Below are positions 1 through 9,304 of a stretch of 64,000 bases of DNA, piece after piece (position 1 is the stretch's first letter; every line of letters starts with the position of its first letter). The translations under genes were made by a program, and so were the position numbers. Source of the stretch: Microbacterium suaedae. GTDB taxonomy: Bacteria; Actinomycetota; Actinomycetes; Actinomycetales; Microbacteriaceae. The notes under the pieces were generated by a model. It made no database searches, had not been told where the DNA came from, and worked only from the letters and a program-made list of their open reading frames with translations. The stretch covers positions 124,001 through 188,000 of the forward strand of contig NZ_PNFD01000003.1 of NCBI RefSeq assembly GCF_003254645.1, in the 5' to 3' direction.

Positions 1-479
1 AGCTCGCGCACGGACGTTCCGTTCGGCTTGCGATGCGGGGCCAGGTGCTGCTGCACATGGCCCGACGGGAGAGCGGCGACCGGTCCGGCGCGCTCTCGCC
101 CCTCGAAGATGCGCTCCGCGTCGCTTCACAGACGCAACGGATCCTCCCCTTCGGGCAACAGGGCCCGGCCTGGCTCGCGTCCGTCCTCGATGACGCGGAC
201 ACGCTGTGCGCGGATCCCGCGATCGCGAAGGTGGTGCACACGCTCCACGCCGTCGCCGCTGACATCGACGGCAGCGGCGAACTCATCGAACTGACCGAGC
301 GGGAGATCGTCGTTCTCGAGGTCCTCGCCTCACAGGCAACCATTGCCGTGGCCGCCGAACGGCTGGGCGTTTCTCCGAACACGATCAAGACCCAATTGCG
401 CAGCATCTACCGCAAGCTCGGCACGTCGACGCGGGCAGACGCGATCCTCGCCGCGCGGTCGGCGGGACTCATCGCGTAG
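1..479 (+). CDS. LuxR-family transcriptional regulator, C-terminal part (5' end outside window)
   Basis: The frame is open from the left edge to a TAG at 477-479, so only about the last 158 residues are visible. The C-terminal ~60 residues form a LuxR/GerE helix-turn-helix: ELTEREIVVLEVLA, then VSPNTIKTQLRSIYRKLG, then a closing ADAILAARSAGLIA. The same recognition helix (VSPNTVKTQLRSIYRKLG) ends the 820-aa regulator at 38022-40484, so this is probably the tail of a paralogous large regulator. The methionine at 33 is internal and is not proposed as the start. It lies directly upstream of a large surface protein, as its paralogue lies upstream of a secreted protease, which suggests local control of secreted products; that is inference. 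Confidence 0.85.
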   Translation, partial: LAHGRSVRLAMRGQVLLHMARRESGDRSGALSPLEDALRVASQTQRILPFGQQGPAWLASVLDDADTLCADPAIAKVVHTLHAVAADIDGSGELIELTEREIVVLEVLASQATIAVAAERLGVSPNTIKTQLRSIYRKLGTSTRADAILAARSAGLIA

Positions 480-546
480 GGCCTCACCCGCCCGCTCACC
501 CCCGCGCCGTACGCGGCATCACCCGCTCGCCCATACGCAGCGGCCA

Positions 547-580
547 CGCCCCCTCCTCCGCTCCCTGAGGAGGAAGGGCG
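547..580 (+). terminator. Hairpin after the partial luxR gene
   Basis: CGCCCCCTCCTC (547-558) faces GAGGAGGAAGGGCG (567-580) across an 8-nt loop. There is no immediate U-tract; a T-run occurs only at about 618. It lies 70 nt after the LuxR stop and 160 nt before the next gene, so it probably ends the regulator transcript. Confidence 0.5.
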
Positions 581-678
581 AGACGAGTGCGCGCCGAGAG
601 AACTCCTGGTCTACCTGAGTTTTTCTCGTGCGTTCCTGTGCATCGTGACGTCCCCGCAACGGTCCGCCGAGCGCCCTG

Positions 679-706
679 TTGGCGAGCTTCGCGCCAGGAA
701 TAGCGT
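679..706 (+). promoter_or_regulatory. Candidate sigma-70-type promoter for the surface protein gene
   Basis: TTGGCG (679-684) and TAGCGT (701-706) are 16 nt apart. This would give a start near 713 and a ~30-nt leader containing a weak Shine-Dalgarno (AGGA at 733) before the ATG at 743. It is a consensus match only. Confidence 0.35.
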
Positions 707-742
707 GCGCACGTTGACCGCCCTCGCTCGCTAGGACCCGCC

Positions 743-3700
743 ATGTCACGCATCCGCACCCGACTCGGTGCCATCACCGCCGCCGCCGCTCTCGCCGCCG
801 CCGGCCTCGCCGCACCACCCGCGTTCGCCGCGGATATCCCCACCTCGGTCGGCAACGTCAACACGCTGTTCGAGATCGACGGCGACATGGCCGGGACGAA
901 TGACTGGGACGGCGTGCTGTCCGGCGCGGCATACGGTCCGTACACGACGGCGGAGGGCGATCCGTCGACGGGGATCCTCGGATACTCATCGGGCGAGGAG
1001 TACTGCGCGACGGAAGGGGTGCCCACGCAAGAAGACCCGTCGATGTTTCCCGGCAGTCAGACGATCGACGCCGATCCGTGGATCATCGGCACGGGCAACG
1101 TCAACAAGAAGAGCGACCTCTGTTCGGCGGGATCCGCGTACGAGATCGTCGACGTCGACGGCGAGGCGCACATCATCTTCTACCAATTCTGGAACCGTTC
1201 GGCGGACGGCACGGGCGACCTCACCGTCTACCAGGAGTTCACGGGCCCCCAGGCAGGGCGCGGGGACGATCTTCTCATCGAGTTCAACTACGACGCGAAC
1301 GGCGGCGGGGCCGTCGACATCCAGGTGCTGCGCTGGAACGGCACAAGCTGGGTCCCCGGTACCGGCTCCTACCAGGCCGACTACGGCACGAACGGCGTCG
1401 ACGGAAATGTCGGCACGTTCGGCGAGATGGCCGTCGATCTCACGGATTCCGGGATCTTCTCGCACGAGCAATGCGACACGTTCACTTCCGGGCAGGTCAT
1501 GTCCCGAACGGGGAACAGCCAGCAGGCTCAGCTGCAGGACACGATGTCGCCGCCGCCGCTCGTCATCAGCGACTGCAACGACCTCACCGTGACGAAGGAG
1601 ACGACCGGTCCCGTACCGGAGGACCTGCTCTTCTCGTACGTGATCGAGCAGGCCGACGGCATGCCCGTGCACGCGGACGGACTCGTCGGCCCGGTTGCGG
1701 ATGAAGACGCGTCGAACGCTTCCATCACCGCTTCGATCGGCGCGGGCGAGAGCCACACCTGGCAGAACCTCTTCGCCGACCCCGACTACCTCGTGCGCGA
1801 GCTCACAGGCGATCTGCCCGCGGGCGTCAGCCTCGACACCGTCGTGTGCACGTACACGAACCTGTTCGAAGCCGGAGCACCGGTCGAGTCGGTCGTGCTG
1901 TACGAGAACGGCGCGTCGACGGGCGCCGTCTTCCCCATGTTCCCGCACACTGTGGCGGACGCCCCCTCCTGCGTGATCACGAACGCCGTCACGTCGCTCA
2001 CTCTCGAGAAGATCGTGACGAACGATCACGGCGGGACCCTGACCGTCGCTGACTTCACCCTCACCGCCGAGGACGGCGGCGGGAACGTCGTGCTGCAGGG
2101 AACGGATCCCGACCCCGCACCTGGCATCGGTCTCACGGGTCTCGTCGAGGCCGGCGATTACACGCTCTCCGAGGAGACGGCCGCCGGATACGACGCGAGC
2201 GACTGGGTGTGCACCGGCGGCGAGCTGAACGGCAACGTCGTGACGGTCGCTGTGAGAACTTCCGTCACCTGCACGATCACGAACGACGACCGGCCCGCGC
2301 ACCTCACGCTCATCAAACAGGTCGTCAACGACGACGGCGGCACCGCCACCACAGACGACTTCCCGCTCACCGCCACCGGCCCCGTGACGATCACCGGCGT
2401 GACCGACGACCCGGAGATCACGGGTGCCGAGATTCCCGCCGGCGCCTACGACCTCTCCGAGATCGAGCTCGACGGATACGCCGCCGGGTCCTGGTCCTGC
2501 GAGGGCGGAACCCTCGACGGATCCACCCTGGCGCTCGCGAATGACGAGAGCGCGACGTGCACGATCGTCAATGACGACATCGCACCCCGCCTCACTCTCG
2601 TCAAGGAGGTCGTCAACGACCACGGCGGCACCGCCACGGAAGAGGACTTCCCCCTCACCGCCGAAGGCCCCGACACCGTCACGGGCATCAGCGACACCGA
2701 CGCCGTCACCGACGTGGCGGTGACCGCCGGCGACTACGCGCTCTCCGAGGAGACGGTCGACGGCTACACCGCGAGCGACTGGAGCTGCACCGACGGATCC
2801 CTCGACGGCGCGATGCTCAGCCTCGGCGTCGGAGACGTCGCCACCTGCACGATCGTGAATGACGACGACGCGGCGCATCTCACGCTCGTCAAGAACGTCA
2901 TCAACGACCACGGCGGCACCGCCACGGAAGAGGACTTCCCCCTCACCGCCGAAGGCCCCGACACCGTCACGGGCATCAGCGGAACCGACGCCGTCACGAA
3001 CGTCCCCGTCGCCTCCGGCGCCTACGACCTCTCCGAGGTCGAGGCCTCCGGCTACGCCGCCGGAGACTGGAGCTGCGAGGGAGGTTCCCTCGACGGATCC
3101 ACCGTCAGCCTCGGCCTCGGCGAGAGCGCGACGTGCGAGATCACGAACGACGACATCGCCCCGCGCCTCACGCTCGAGAAGATCGTGACGAACGACCACG
3201 GCGGATCCGCGACCATCGACGACTTCCCCCTCACCGCGGAAGGCCCCGTGACCATCACGGGCATCAGCGGAGAGCCGGAGGTCACCGACGTTCCCGTCGA
3301 GGCGGGCAGCTACGTACTCTCGGAGGAGAACCTCGAGAACTACGACCCCAGCACGTGGACCTGCACCGGCGGGGGCGAGCTCGACGGCGACACCGTGGCG
3401 ATCGGCCTGGCGGAGAACGTCACCTGCACGATCATCAACGACGATGCGGCCGCCCACCTCACGCTCATCAAGCAGGTGATCAACGACGACGGCGGCACCG
3501 CCACGACCGCCGACTTCACGCTCACCGCCGAGGGGCCGCTGACCATCAGCGGCGTCACGGACGACCCCGAGATCACGGATGCGATGGTCGCGGCCGGAGA
3601 CTACGCCCTCTCCGAGGTCGAACTCGACGGATACGCCGCCGGGTCCTGGTCCTGCGAGGGTGGATCCCTCGAGGGGTCCACTGTGAGCCTCGACAACGGC

Positions 3701-6700
3701 GAGAGCGCCGTCTGCACGATCGTCAATGACGACATCGCACCGCGCCTCACCCTCGTCAAGAACATCATCAACGACGACGGCGGCACCGCCACGGAAGAGG
3801 ACTTCCCCCTCACCGCGGAAGGCCCTGTGACCATCACGGGCGTCAGCGGAACCGACGCCGTCACGAACGTCGCCGTCGAAGCCGGCGCCTACGAGCTCTC
3901 CGAGGTCGAGGCCTCCGGCTACACCGCCAGCGGCTGGAGCTGCGAGGGCGGATCCCTCGAGGGATCCACCGTGGCGCTCGCCCTCGCGGAGAACGTCGTC
4001 TGCACGATCCTCAACGATGACCAGCCGGCGCAGCTGAGCCTCGTCAAGACGGTCATCAACGACGACGGCGGCCCCGCCACGGAAGAGGACTTCCCTCTCA
4101 CCGCCGAAGGACCGACGACGATCTCCGGCATCAGCGGAACCGACGCCGTCACGAACGTCACCGTCCCGGCCGGCACCTACGACCTCTCCGAGGTCGAGGC
4201 CTCCGGCTACGCGCCGAGCGACTGGAGCTGCGAGGGCGGGTCCCTCGACGGATCCGCGGTCACGATCGCGAACGGTCAATCCGCGGTCTGCGAGATCGTC
4301 AACGACGACATCGCTCCGAGCCTCACGCTCGTCAAGGAGGTCGTCAACGATCACGGCGGCCCCGCCACGGAAGAGGACTTCCCTCTCACCGCCGAAGGAC
4401 CGACGACGATCTCCGGCATCAGCGGAACCGACGCCGTCACGAACGTCACCGTCCCGGCCGGCACCTACGACCTCTCCGAGGTCATGGTCGACGGTTACAC
4501 CGCCGGCGACTGGAGCTGCGAGGGCGGATCCCTCGACGGATCCGCGGTCTCCGTTCCCCTCGCCACCGACGTCGTCTGCACGATCATCAATGACGACATC
4601 GCCCCGACCCTGACGCTCGTGAAGGAGGTCACGAACGACCACGGCGGGCAGGCCACGGTCGAGGACTTCATCCTCACCGCAGAGGGTCCCGTGACGATCA
4701 GCGGCATCAGCGGGACGCCCGAGGTGACCGACCAGGTCGTCGTAGCCGGCGACTACCTCCTGTCGGAGGACGGACCGTCCGCGTACACGGGTGCCGGTTG
4801 GAGCTGCACGGCGGGGACGCTCGAGGGCGACACCCTCACGCTCGGCATCGCGCAGCACGCGACCTGCACGATCCTCAACGACGACGATCCGGCGCACCTC
4901 ACCCTGGTGAAGAACGTGATCAACGACCACGGCGGCACCGCGGCCCCCGAGGACTTCGACCTCAGCGCCGACGGCGCCGTGTCGATCACCGGGCCGAGCG
5001 GATCCGACGCCGTCACCAATGTCGAGGTCCCGCAGGGCACCTACGCGCTGAGCGAGGAGCAGCTCGACGGCTACGAGCTCGTCTCGATCGTCTGCTGGGC
5101 GACGAACGACATGGTCGATGAGCTCGAGGTGGAGGACGCCGCGATCGCTCTCGCGAACGGTGAGAGCGCCTACTGCGTCCTCACGAACGACGACATCGCT
5201 CCGCGTCTCACACTCGAGAAGACCGTCCGCAACAACAACGGCGGCACCGCCACGGTCGTGGACTTCCCCCTCACCGGCGAAGGCCCGCTGACCCTCAGCG
5301 GCATCAGCGGATCCGACGACGTGACCGACGTGGCCGTGTCGGCCGGCACCTACGAGCTGTCGGAGGAGATGGTCGACGGCTACCACGCCGGTCTGTGGCA
5401 CTGCGAGGGCGGAACCCTCGACGGCACGAGCCTCACGCTGTCGCTCGCGGACGCCGTGGTGTGCGAGATCGTCAATGACGACATCGCACCGAGCCTCACG
5501 CTCGTCAAGGAGGTCATCAACGACGACGGGGGTACCGCCACCACCTCCGACTTCCCCCTCACCGCCGAAGGCCCCGACACGGTCACGGGCATCAGCGGAT
5601 CCGACGAGGTGACAGGCGTCGTCGTCGATGCGGGCAGCTACGAGCTCTCGGAGCTCATGGTCGACGGCTACGCCGCCGGCGAGTGGAGCTGCGAAGGCGG
5701 AACCCTCGACGGATCCGCCGTCAGCCTCGCTCTCGCCGCCGACGTCGTCTGCACGATCGTCAACGACGACATCGCGCCGAGCCTCACGCTCGTCAAGGAG
5801 GTCGTCAACGATCACGGCGGCAACGCCACCGAGGAGGACTTCCCCCTCACCGCCGAAGGCCCCGACACCGTCACGGGCATCAGCGGAACCGACGACGTCA
5901 CGGACGTCGCCGTGCCCGCCGGTACCTACGACCTCTCCGAGGTCGAGGCCTCCGGCTACGCCGCCGGCGACTGGAGCTGCGAGGGCGGAACTCTCGACGG
6001 ATCCGCGGTCTCCGTTCCCCTCGCCGCCAACGTCGTCTGCACGATCGTCAACGACGACCTCCCGATCGACCTCGCGATCGAGAAGACGTCCTCGGCCGAC
6101 CGCATCCCGCGGATGACGCCGTTCGACTTCACGCTCACCATCACGAACGTCGGCGAGCGCGACGCCGATCTGGACGAGCCGGTGACGGTCACCGACACGC
6201 TCCCGGCCGGGATCGAGCTGCTGAGCGCCCCCGAGGGCTGCGAGGCGGCGGACGGGATCGTGAGCTGCGAGCTCGATCCAGCCGCCCTCACGGTAGGCGG
6301 GAGCGTCGAGCTCGTACTCACGGTGCAGTTCACGGGCGACGCCGAGACCGGATCCGTCACGAACATCGCGGTCGTCGACACCCCCGACGACCCCGCCCCC
6401 GCGGATCCCGACTGCACGTCGGAGAGCAACAACGTCGACTGCGACGTCGCCGAGCTCGTCGAGGGCGATCTGGCCGCGTCGAAGGCCGTCTTCGAGAAGA
6501 CGGGCAGCGACTGGGAGGAGTCGGACGGCAACGTCGACTTCGGCGACACGGTGCAGTTCGAGATCACGGTCGTCGCGGGCGGAGACGCGCCGAGCACCGA
6601 CATCGTGATCACCGACCGACTCGTCGACGGGCTGACCGACGCCGGCGGGGCGGCGTGCGACGTCGACTGCGACATCTCATTCGATGAGGACACGGCGAGC

Positions 6701-7018
6701 TACACGGTCGAGATCGACGAGCTCGCCCCCGGCGACACCGCCCGCTTCCGCTTCCTCGCGGTCGTGCCCGATGCGCCCGCCCACGCGGCCGGAACGAGCA
6801 TCACGAGGACCTTCGGCAACATCGCGGCGGTGTCGTCCTCCGACACCCCGGAGTTCCCGACGAACCCCGTCGAGGTGAGTGCCGAGGACACGCTGCCGGA
6901 GGAGCCGCCGCTCGCCGCGACGGGCGGAACGATCCCGTGGCCGCTGCTCGGCACCGGCGCCGCGCTTCTCGCGGCCGGCCTGCTCCTCGCGATCCGCCGC
7001 CGACACCACCAGGAGTGA
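743..7018 (+). CDS. Large repetitive LAXTG-anchored surface protein (prealbumin-like/DUF5979-type repeats plus DUF11-like domains)
   Basis: This 2091-aa exported protein starts with an Ala-rich signal peptide (likely cleavage after PAFA, ~residue 29). An N-terminal domain (~30-280) of unknown function is followed by a first variant unit beginning LTVTKETTGP. Fourteen repeats of ~97 aa then run from residue 419 to ~1772, each opening LTL-x-K-x3-ND-x-GG and closing with C-T/E-I-x-NDD. Two DUF11-like domains follow (~1773-2040). The C-terminus reads LAATGG, a hydrophobic helix and RRRHHQE, the arrangement of a class E-type sortase signal. Each repeat carries a spaced Cys pair (WSC and C-T/E-I), suggesting a disulfide in an Ig- or prealbumin-like fold. 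The family is typical of actinobacterial adhesin or surface-layer proteins; ligand unknown. Repeats 8 and 9 are almost identical in DNA. The gene stands alone, with a promoter candidate at 679 and a terminator at 7041. Confidence 0.9.
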   Translation: MSRIRTRLGAITAAAALAAAGLAAPPAFAADIPTSVGNVNTLFEIDGDMAGTNDWDGVLSGAAYGPYTTAEGDPSTGILGYSSGEEYCATEGVPTQEDPSMFPGSQTIDADPWIIGTGNVNKKSDLCSAGSAYEIVDVDGEAHIIFYQFWNRSADGTGDLTVYQEFTGPQAGRGDDLLIEFNYDANGGGAVDIQVLRWNGTSWVPGTGSYQADYGTNGVDGNVGTFGEMAVDLTDSGIFSHEQCDTFTSGQVMSRTGNSQQAQLQDTMSPPPLVISDCNDLTVTKETTGPVPEDLLFSYVIEQADGMPVHADGLVGPVADEDASNASITASIGAGESHTWQNLFADPDYLVRELTGDLPAGVSLDTVVCTYTNLFEAGAPVESVVLYENGASTGAVFPMFPHTVADAPSCVITNAVTSLTLEKIVTNDHGGTLTVADFTLTAEDGGGNVVLQGTDPDPAPGIGLTGLVEAGDYTLSEETAAGYDASDWVCTGGELNGNVVTVAVRTSVTCTITNDDRPAHLTLIKQVVNDDGGTATTDDFPLTATGPVTITGVTDDPEITGAEIPAGAYDLSEIELDGYAAGSWSCEGGTLDGSTLALANDESATCTIVNDDIAPRLTLVKEVVNDHGGTATEEDFPLTAEGPDTVTGISDTDAVTDVAVTAGDYALSEETVDGYTASDWSCTDGSLDGAMLSLGVGDVATCTIVNDDDAAHLTLVKNVINDHGGTATEEDFPLTAEGPDTVTGISGTDAVTNVPVASGAYDLSEVEASGYAAGDWSCEGGSLDGSTVSLGLGESATCEITNDDIAPRLTLEKIVTNDHGGSATIDDFPLTAEGPVTITGISGEPEVTDVPVEAGSYVLSEENLENYDPSTWTCTGGGELDGDTVAIGLAENVTCTIINDDAAAHLTLIKQVINDDGGTATTADFTLTAEGPLTISGVTDDPEITDAMVAAGDYALSEVELDGYAAGSWSCEGGSLEGSTVSLDNGESAVCTIVNDDIAPRLTLVKNIINDDGGTATEEDFPLTAEGPVTITGVSGTDAVTNVAVEAGAYELSEVEASGYTASGWSCEGGSLEGSTVALALAENVVCTILNDDQPAQLSLVKTVINDDGGPATEEDFPLTAEGPTTISGISGTDAVTNVTVPAGTYDLSEVEASGYAPSDWSCEGGSLDGSAVTIANGQSAVCEIVNDDIAPSLTLVKEVVNDHGGPATEEDFPLTAEGPTTISGISGTDAVTNVTVPAGTYDLSEVMVDGYTAGDWSCEGGSLDGSAVSVPLATDVVCTIINDDIAPTLTLVKEVTNDHGGQATVEDFILTAEGPVTISGISGTPEVTDQVVVAGDYLLSEDGPSAYTGAGWSCTAGTLEGDTLTLGIAQHATCTILNDDDPAHLTLVKNVINDHGGTAAPEDFDLSADGAVSITGPSGSDAVTNVEVPQGTYALSEEQLDGYELVSIVCWATNDMVDELEVEDAAIALANGESAYCVLTNDDIAPRLTLEKTVRNNNGGTATVVDFPLTGEGPLTLSGISGSDDVTDVAVSAGTYELSEEMVDGYHAGLWHCEGGTLDGTSLTLSLADAVVCEIVNDDIAPSLTLVKEVINDDGGTATTSDFPLTAEGPDTVTGISGSDEVTGVVVDAGSYELSELMVDGYAAGEWSCEGGTLDGSAVSLALAADVVCTIVNDDIAPSLTLVKEVVNDHGGNATEEDFPLTAEGPDTVTGISGTDDVTDVAVPAGTYDLSEVEASGYAAGDWSCEGGTLDGSAVSVPLAANVVCTIVNDDLPIDLAIEKTSSADRIPRMTPFDFTLTITNVGERDADLDEPVTVTDTLPAGIELLSAPEGCEAADGIVSCELDPAALTVGGSVELVLTVQFTGDAETGSVTNIAVVDTPDDPAPADPDCTSESNNVDCDVAELVEGDLAASKAVFEKTGSDWEESDGNVDFGDTVQFEITVVAGGDAPSTDIVITDRLVDGLTDAGGAACDVDCDISFDEDTASYTVEIDELAPGDTARFRFLAVVPDAPAHAAGTSITRTFGNIAAVSSSDTPEFPTNPVEVSAEDTLPEEPPLAATGGTIPWPLLGTGAALLAAGLLLAIRRRHHQE
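1997..6057 (+). repeat. Fourteen tandem ~290-bp coding repeats in the surface protein gene
   Basis: Units start at LTLEK (1997) and recur every ~285-300 bp to 6057. Consensus landmarks are NDxGGxAT, DFPLTAEGP, GISGxDxVT, YxLSE, GYxAxxWSCEGGxLDG and NDD. The unit near 4080-4195 is identical over ~115 nt to that at 4368-4483, exactly 288 bp downstream, which indicates recent duplication or gene conversion. Unit 11 (~4900-5180) is the most divergent: it has CWATNDM in place of WSCEGG. Confidence 0.95.
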
Positions 7019-7040
7019 TCCGCCCCGCGGCTCCCCGTAT

Positions 7041-7096
7041 GGGTCGCCAAAAAACGCCAGTCCCGCTCCGGTGCGACTGGCGTTTTCTGGCGACCC
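7041..7096. terminator. Bidirectional hairpin terminator between surface protein gene and glgB
   Basis: The 22-nt arms 7041-7062 and 7075-7096 (GGGTCGCC with A6 and GCCAGTC, against its complement) have one mismatch and a 12-nt loop. A6/T4 tracts within the stem could serve as a U-run in either direction. The right arm ends one base before the glgB stop codon (7097-7099), so it ends both convergent transcripts. Confidence 0.85.
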
Positions 7097-9304
7097 TCAC
7101 GCTTCCGGCGCGAACCACACCGTTGCGAGGGGCGGGACCGTGATGTCGGCGTGGGCCGGGAAGCCGTTCCATTCGCCCCAGACCGCCTCGATCGAGCCGA
7201 GGTTGCCGACGCCGCTGCCGCCGTAGCCGGACGCGTCGGTGTTGACGGTCTCGACCCAGCGGCCCGCCCGCGGCAGACCGATGCGATAGCTCGAGTGCGG
7301 CATGGCGGCGAAGTTCGACACACACGCCAGCAGCTCGGCATCGTCGTCCGCCGAAGAGCGCCGCAGGAAGGCGAACACGTTGCCGGCGGCATCATCGGCC
7401 TGGATCCAGCGGAAGGTACCGGGGTCCGTCTCCCACGCCCACAGCGACGGCGCATCACGATACGCGGCATTGAGGTCGCGGACCGCGGCGTGCACGCCCC
7501 CGTGCTCGGGAAGATCGAGAAGCCACCAGTCGAGCTCGCGCGACTCCGCCCATTCGGCGTCCTGCGCGAACTCGCTACCCATGAACAGCAGCTGCTTGCC
7601 CGGGAATGCCCACATGAACCCGTACAGCGCGCGCAGCGTCGCAAGCTGCCGCCACCGGTCTCCCGGCACCTTGCGCAGCAGGGATCCCTTGCCGTGCACA
7701 ACCTCGTCGTGCGACAACGGGAGGACGAAGTTCTCGCTCCACGCATACACGGCCGCGAAGGTCATCTCGTGGTGGTGGTAGACGCGGTGCACGGGGTCGC
7801 GTGAAAGGTATTCGAGCGAGTCGTGCATCCAGCCCATGTTCCACTTGAAGCCGAAGCCGAGCCCGCCCGCGCTCGTCGGCTGCGTCACCCCCGGCCACGA
7901 CGTCGATTCCTCGGCGATCATCGTGATCCCGGGAACTCTCTTGTACGCCGTGGCGTTGAGCTCCTGCAGGAACTGCACCGCCTCGAGGTTCTCGCGTCCG
8001 CCGTGGATGTTCGGCGTCCACTCGCCCTCCTCTCGCGAGTAGTCGAGATAGAGCATCGATGCGACACCATCGACGCGCAGGCCGTCCGCGTGAAACTCTT
8101 CCAGCCAGAAAAGTGCATTCGCGAAGAGGAAGTTACGCACCTCGCGGTGGCCGAAGTCGAAGATGTGCGAGCCCCACTCCTGGTGCCAGCCGCGCTGTGG
8201 GTTCGGGTCTTCGTAGAGCGGGGCCCCATCGAATCGCGCGAGCGCCCACTCGTCGGTCGCGAAGTGCCCCGGCACCCAGTCGAGGATGACGCCGACGCCC
8301 GCCTGATGCAGCCGGTCGACGAGCAATCGGAATCCGTCGGGATCGCCGAAGCGGCTGTCCGCCGCGAAATAGCTCGTGACGTGGTACCCCCAGGAACCCC
8401 CGAAGGGATGCTGCATGACGGGCATGAACTCGACGTGCGTGAACCCCAGATCCGAGACGTACGCGACCAGCTCGTCCGCGAGCTGCTCGTAGCTGCGCCC
8501 GCGCCGCCAGGATCCGAGATGCACCTCGTAGATCGACACGGGATCGGCGGCGATCTCTTTCTCGCTCCTCGCCGCGATCCACGCATCGTCGCCCCACGCA
8601 TACGCACTATCGTGCACGCGGCTCGCGGTCGCGGGCGGCTCCTCGGCCCAGCGCGCGAGCGGATCCGCGCGCTCGTGCCACACGTCGTCGGAACCGAGGA
8701 TCGCGTACTTGTAGCGCGCGCCGTGGCCGACATCGGGCACGAACAGCTCCCACACCCCCGAGGTGCCGAGCTGCCGCATGGGGTGCTCGCGGCCGTCCCA
8801 TTGGTTGAACTCCCCCTTGAGGCGCACGCCCCGCGCGCGCGGCGCCCACACGGCGAACGAGGTGCCGGTCACGTCCGGCACGACGCCAGCCCCGTCGAAG
8901 GTGCGCACCCGGGACCCGAGCACCTGCCACAGATGCTCGTGACGGCCCTCGCCGATGAGGTGCAGGTCGACCTCCCCGAGCGTCGGCAGGAAGCGGTACG
9001 GATCGTCGGCGATATGCGGCGCACCGTCGGCGTATGTCGCCACGACACGGTAGGTCGGCACATCGGCTCGCTCCAGCACACCCGACCAGACGCCGTGCGC
9101 CTCGTGGGCGAGCGGCACATCCGACCAGGTGCCGTCACCCGAGAGGATCCGCACCGCCACCGCCTCAGCGAGCGGGCGCAGCACGCGCACCGTGACCGAT
9201 CCGTTCCGCGGATGCGCGCCGAGGATCGCGTGAGGGTCGCCATGACGACCGTCCGCGATCATCTCGAGGATCCAGGCCTCGGCCGTCTGCAGCTCGTGCG
9301 TCAT
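7097..9304 (-). CDS. glgB: 1,4-alpha-glucan branching enzyme GlgB
   Basis: GlgB (735 aa, usual length) cuts alpha-1,4 chains and re-attaches them by alpha-1,6 bonds, branching cytosolic alpha-glucan. An N-terminal CBM48 region (HGDPHAILGAHP, ~20-32) precedes the GH13 barrel. Visible landmarks are DWVPGHFATDEWALARFDG, GLRVDGVASMLYLDYS (nucleophile Asp), IAEESTSWPGV (acid Glu) and LPLSHDEVVHGKGS (third Asp). The start ATG (9302-9304) overlaps the mak stop as ATGA, so it is translationally coupled as the last gene of glgE-treS-mak-glgB. In the GlgE pathway this enzyme branches the linear maltosyl polymer made by GlgE. Confidence 0.97.
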   Translation of the reverse strand: MTHELQTAEAWILEMIADGRHGDPHAILGAHPRNGSVTVRVLRPLAEAVAVRILSGDGTWSDVPLAHEAHGVWSGVLERADVPTYRVVATYADGAPHIADDPYRFLPTLGEVDLHLIGEGRHEHLWQVLGSRVRTFDGAGVVPDVTGTSFAVWAPRARGVRLKGEFNQWDGREHPMRQLGTSGVWELFVPDVGHGARYKYAILGSDDVWHERADPLARWAEEPPATASRVHDSAYAWGDDAWIAARSEKEIAADPVSIYEVHLGSWRRGRSYEQLADELVAYVSDLGFTHVEFMPVMQHPFGGSWGYHVTSYFAADSRFGDPDGFRLLVDRLHQAGVGVILDWVPGHFATDEWALARFDGAPLYEDPNPQRGWHQEWGSHIFDFGHREVRNFLFANALFWLEEFHADGLRVDGVASMLYLDYSREEGEWTPNIHGGRENLEAVQFLQELNATAYKRVPGITMIAEESTSWPGVTQPTSAGGLGFGFKWNMGWMHDSLEYLSRDPVHRVYHHHEMTFAAVYAWSENFVLPLSHDEVVHGKGSLLRKVPGDRWRQLATLRALYGFMWAFPGKQLLFMGSEFAQDAEWAESRELDWWLLDLPEHGGVHAAVRDLNAAYRDAPSLWAWETDPGTFRWIQADDAAGNVFAFLRRSSADDDAELLACVSNFAAMPHSSYRIGLPRAGRWVETVNTDASGYGGSGVGNLGSIEAVWGEWNGFPAHADITVPPLATVWFAPEA

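Noticed and set aside
986..5815. A 1609-codon open frame antisense to the surface protein gene
   Set aside because: It mirrors the tandem repeats and strong codon bias of the sense gene. Its product is repetitive and low in complexity (many R/V/D/G), with no ribosome binding site or family similarity.
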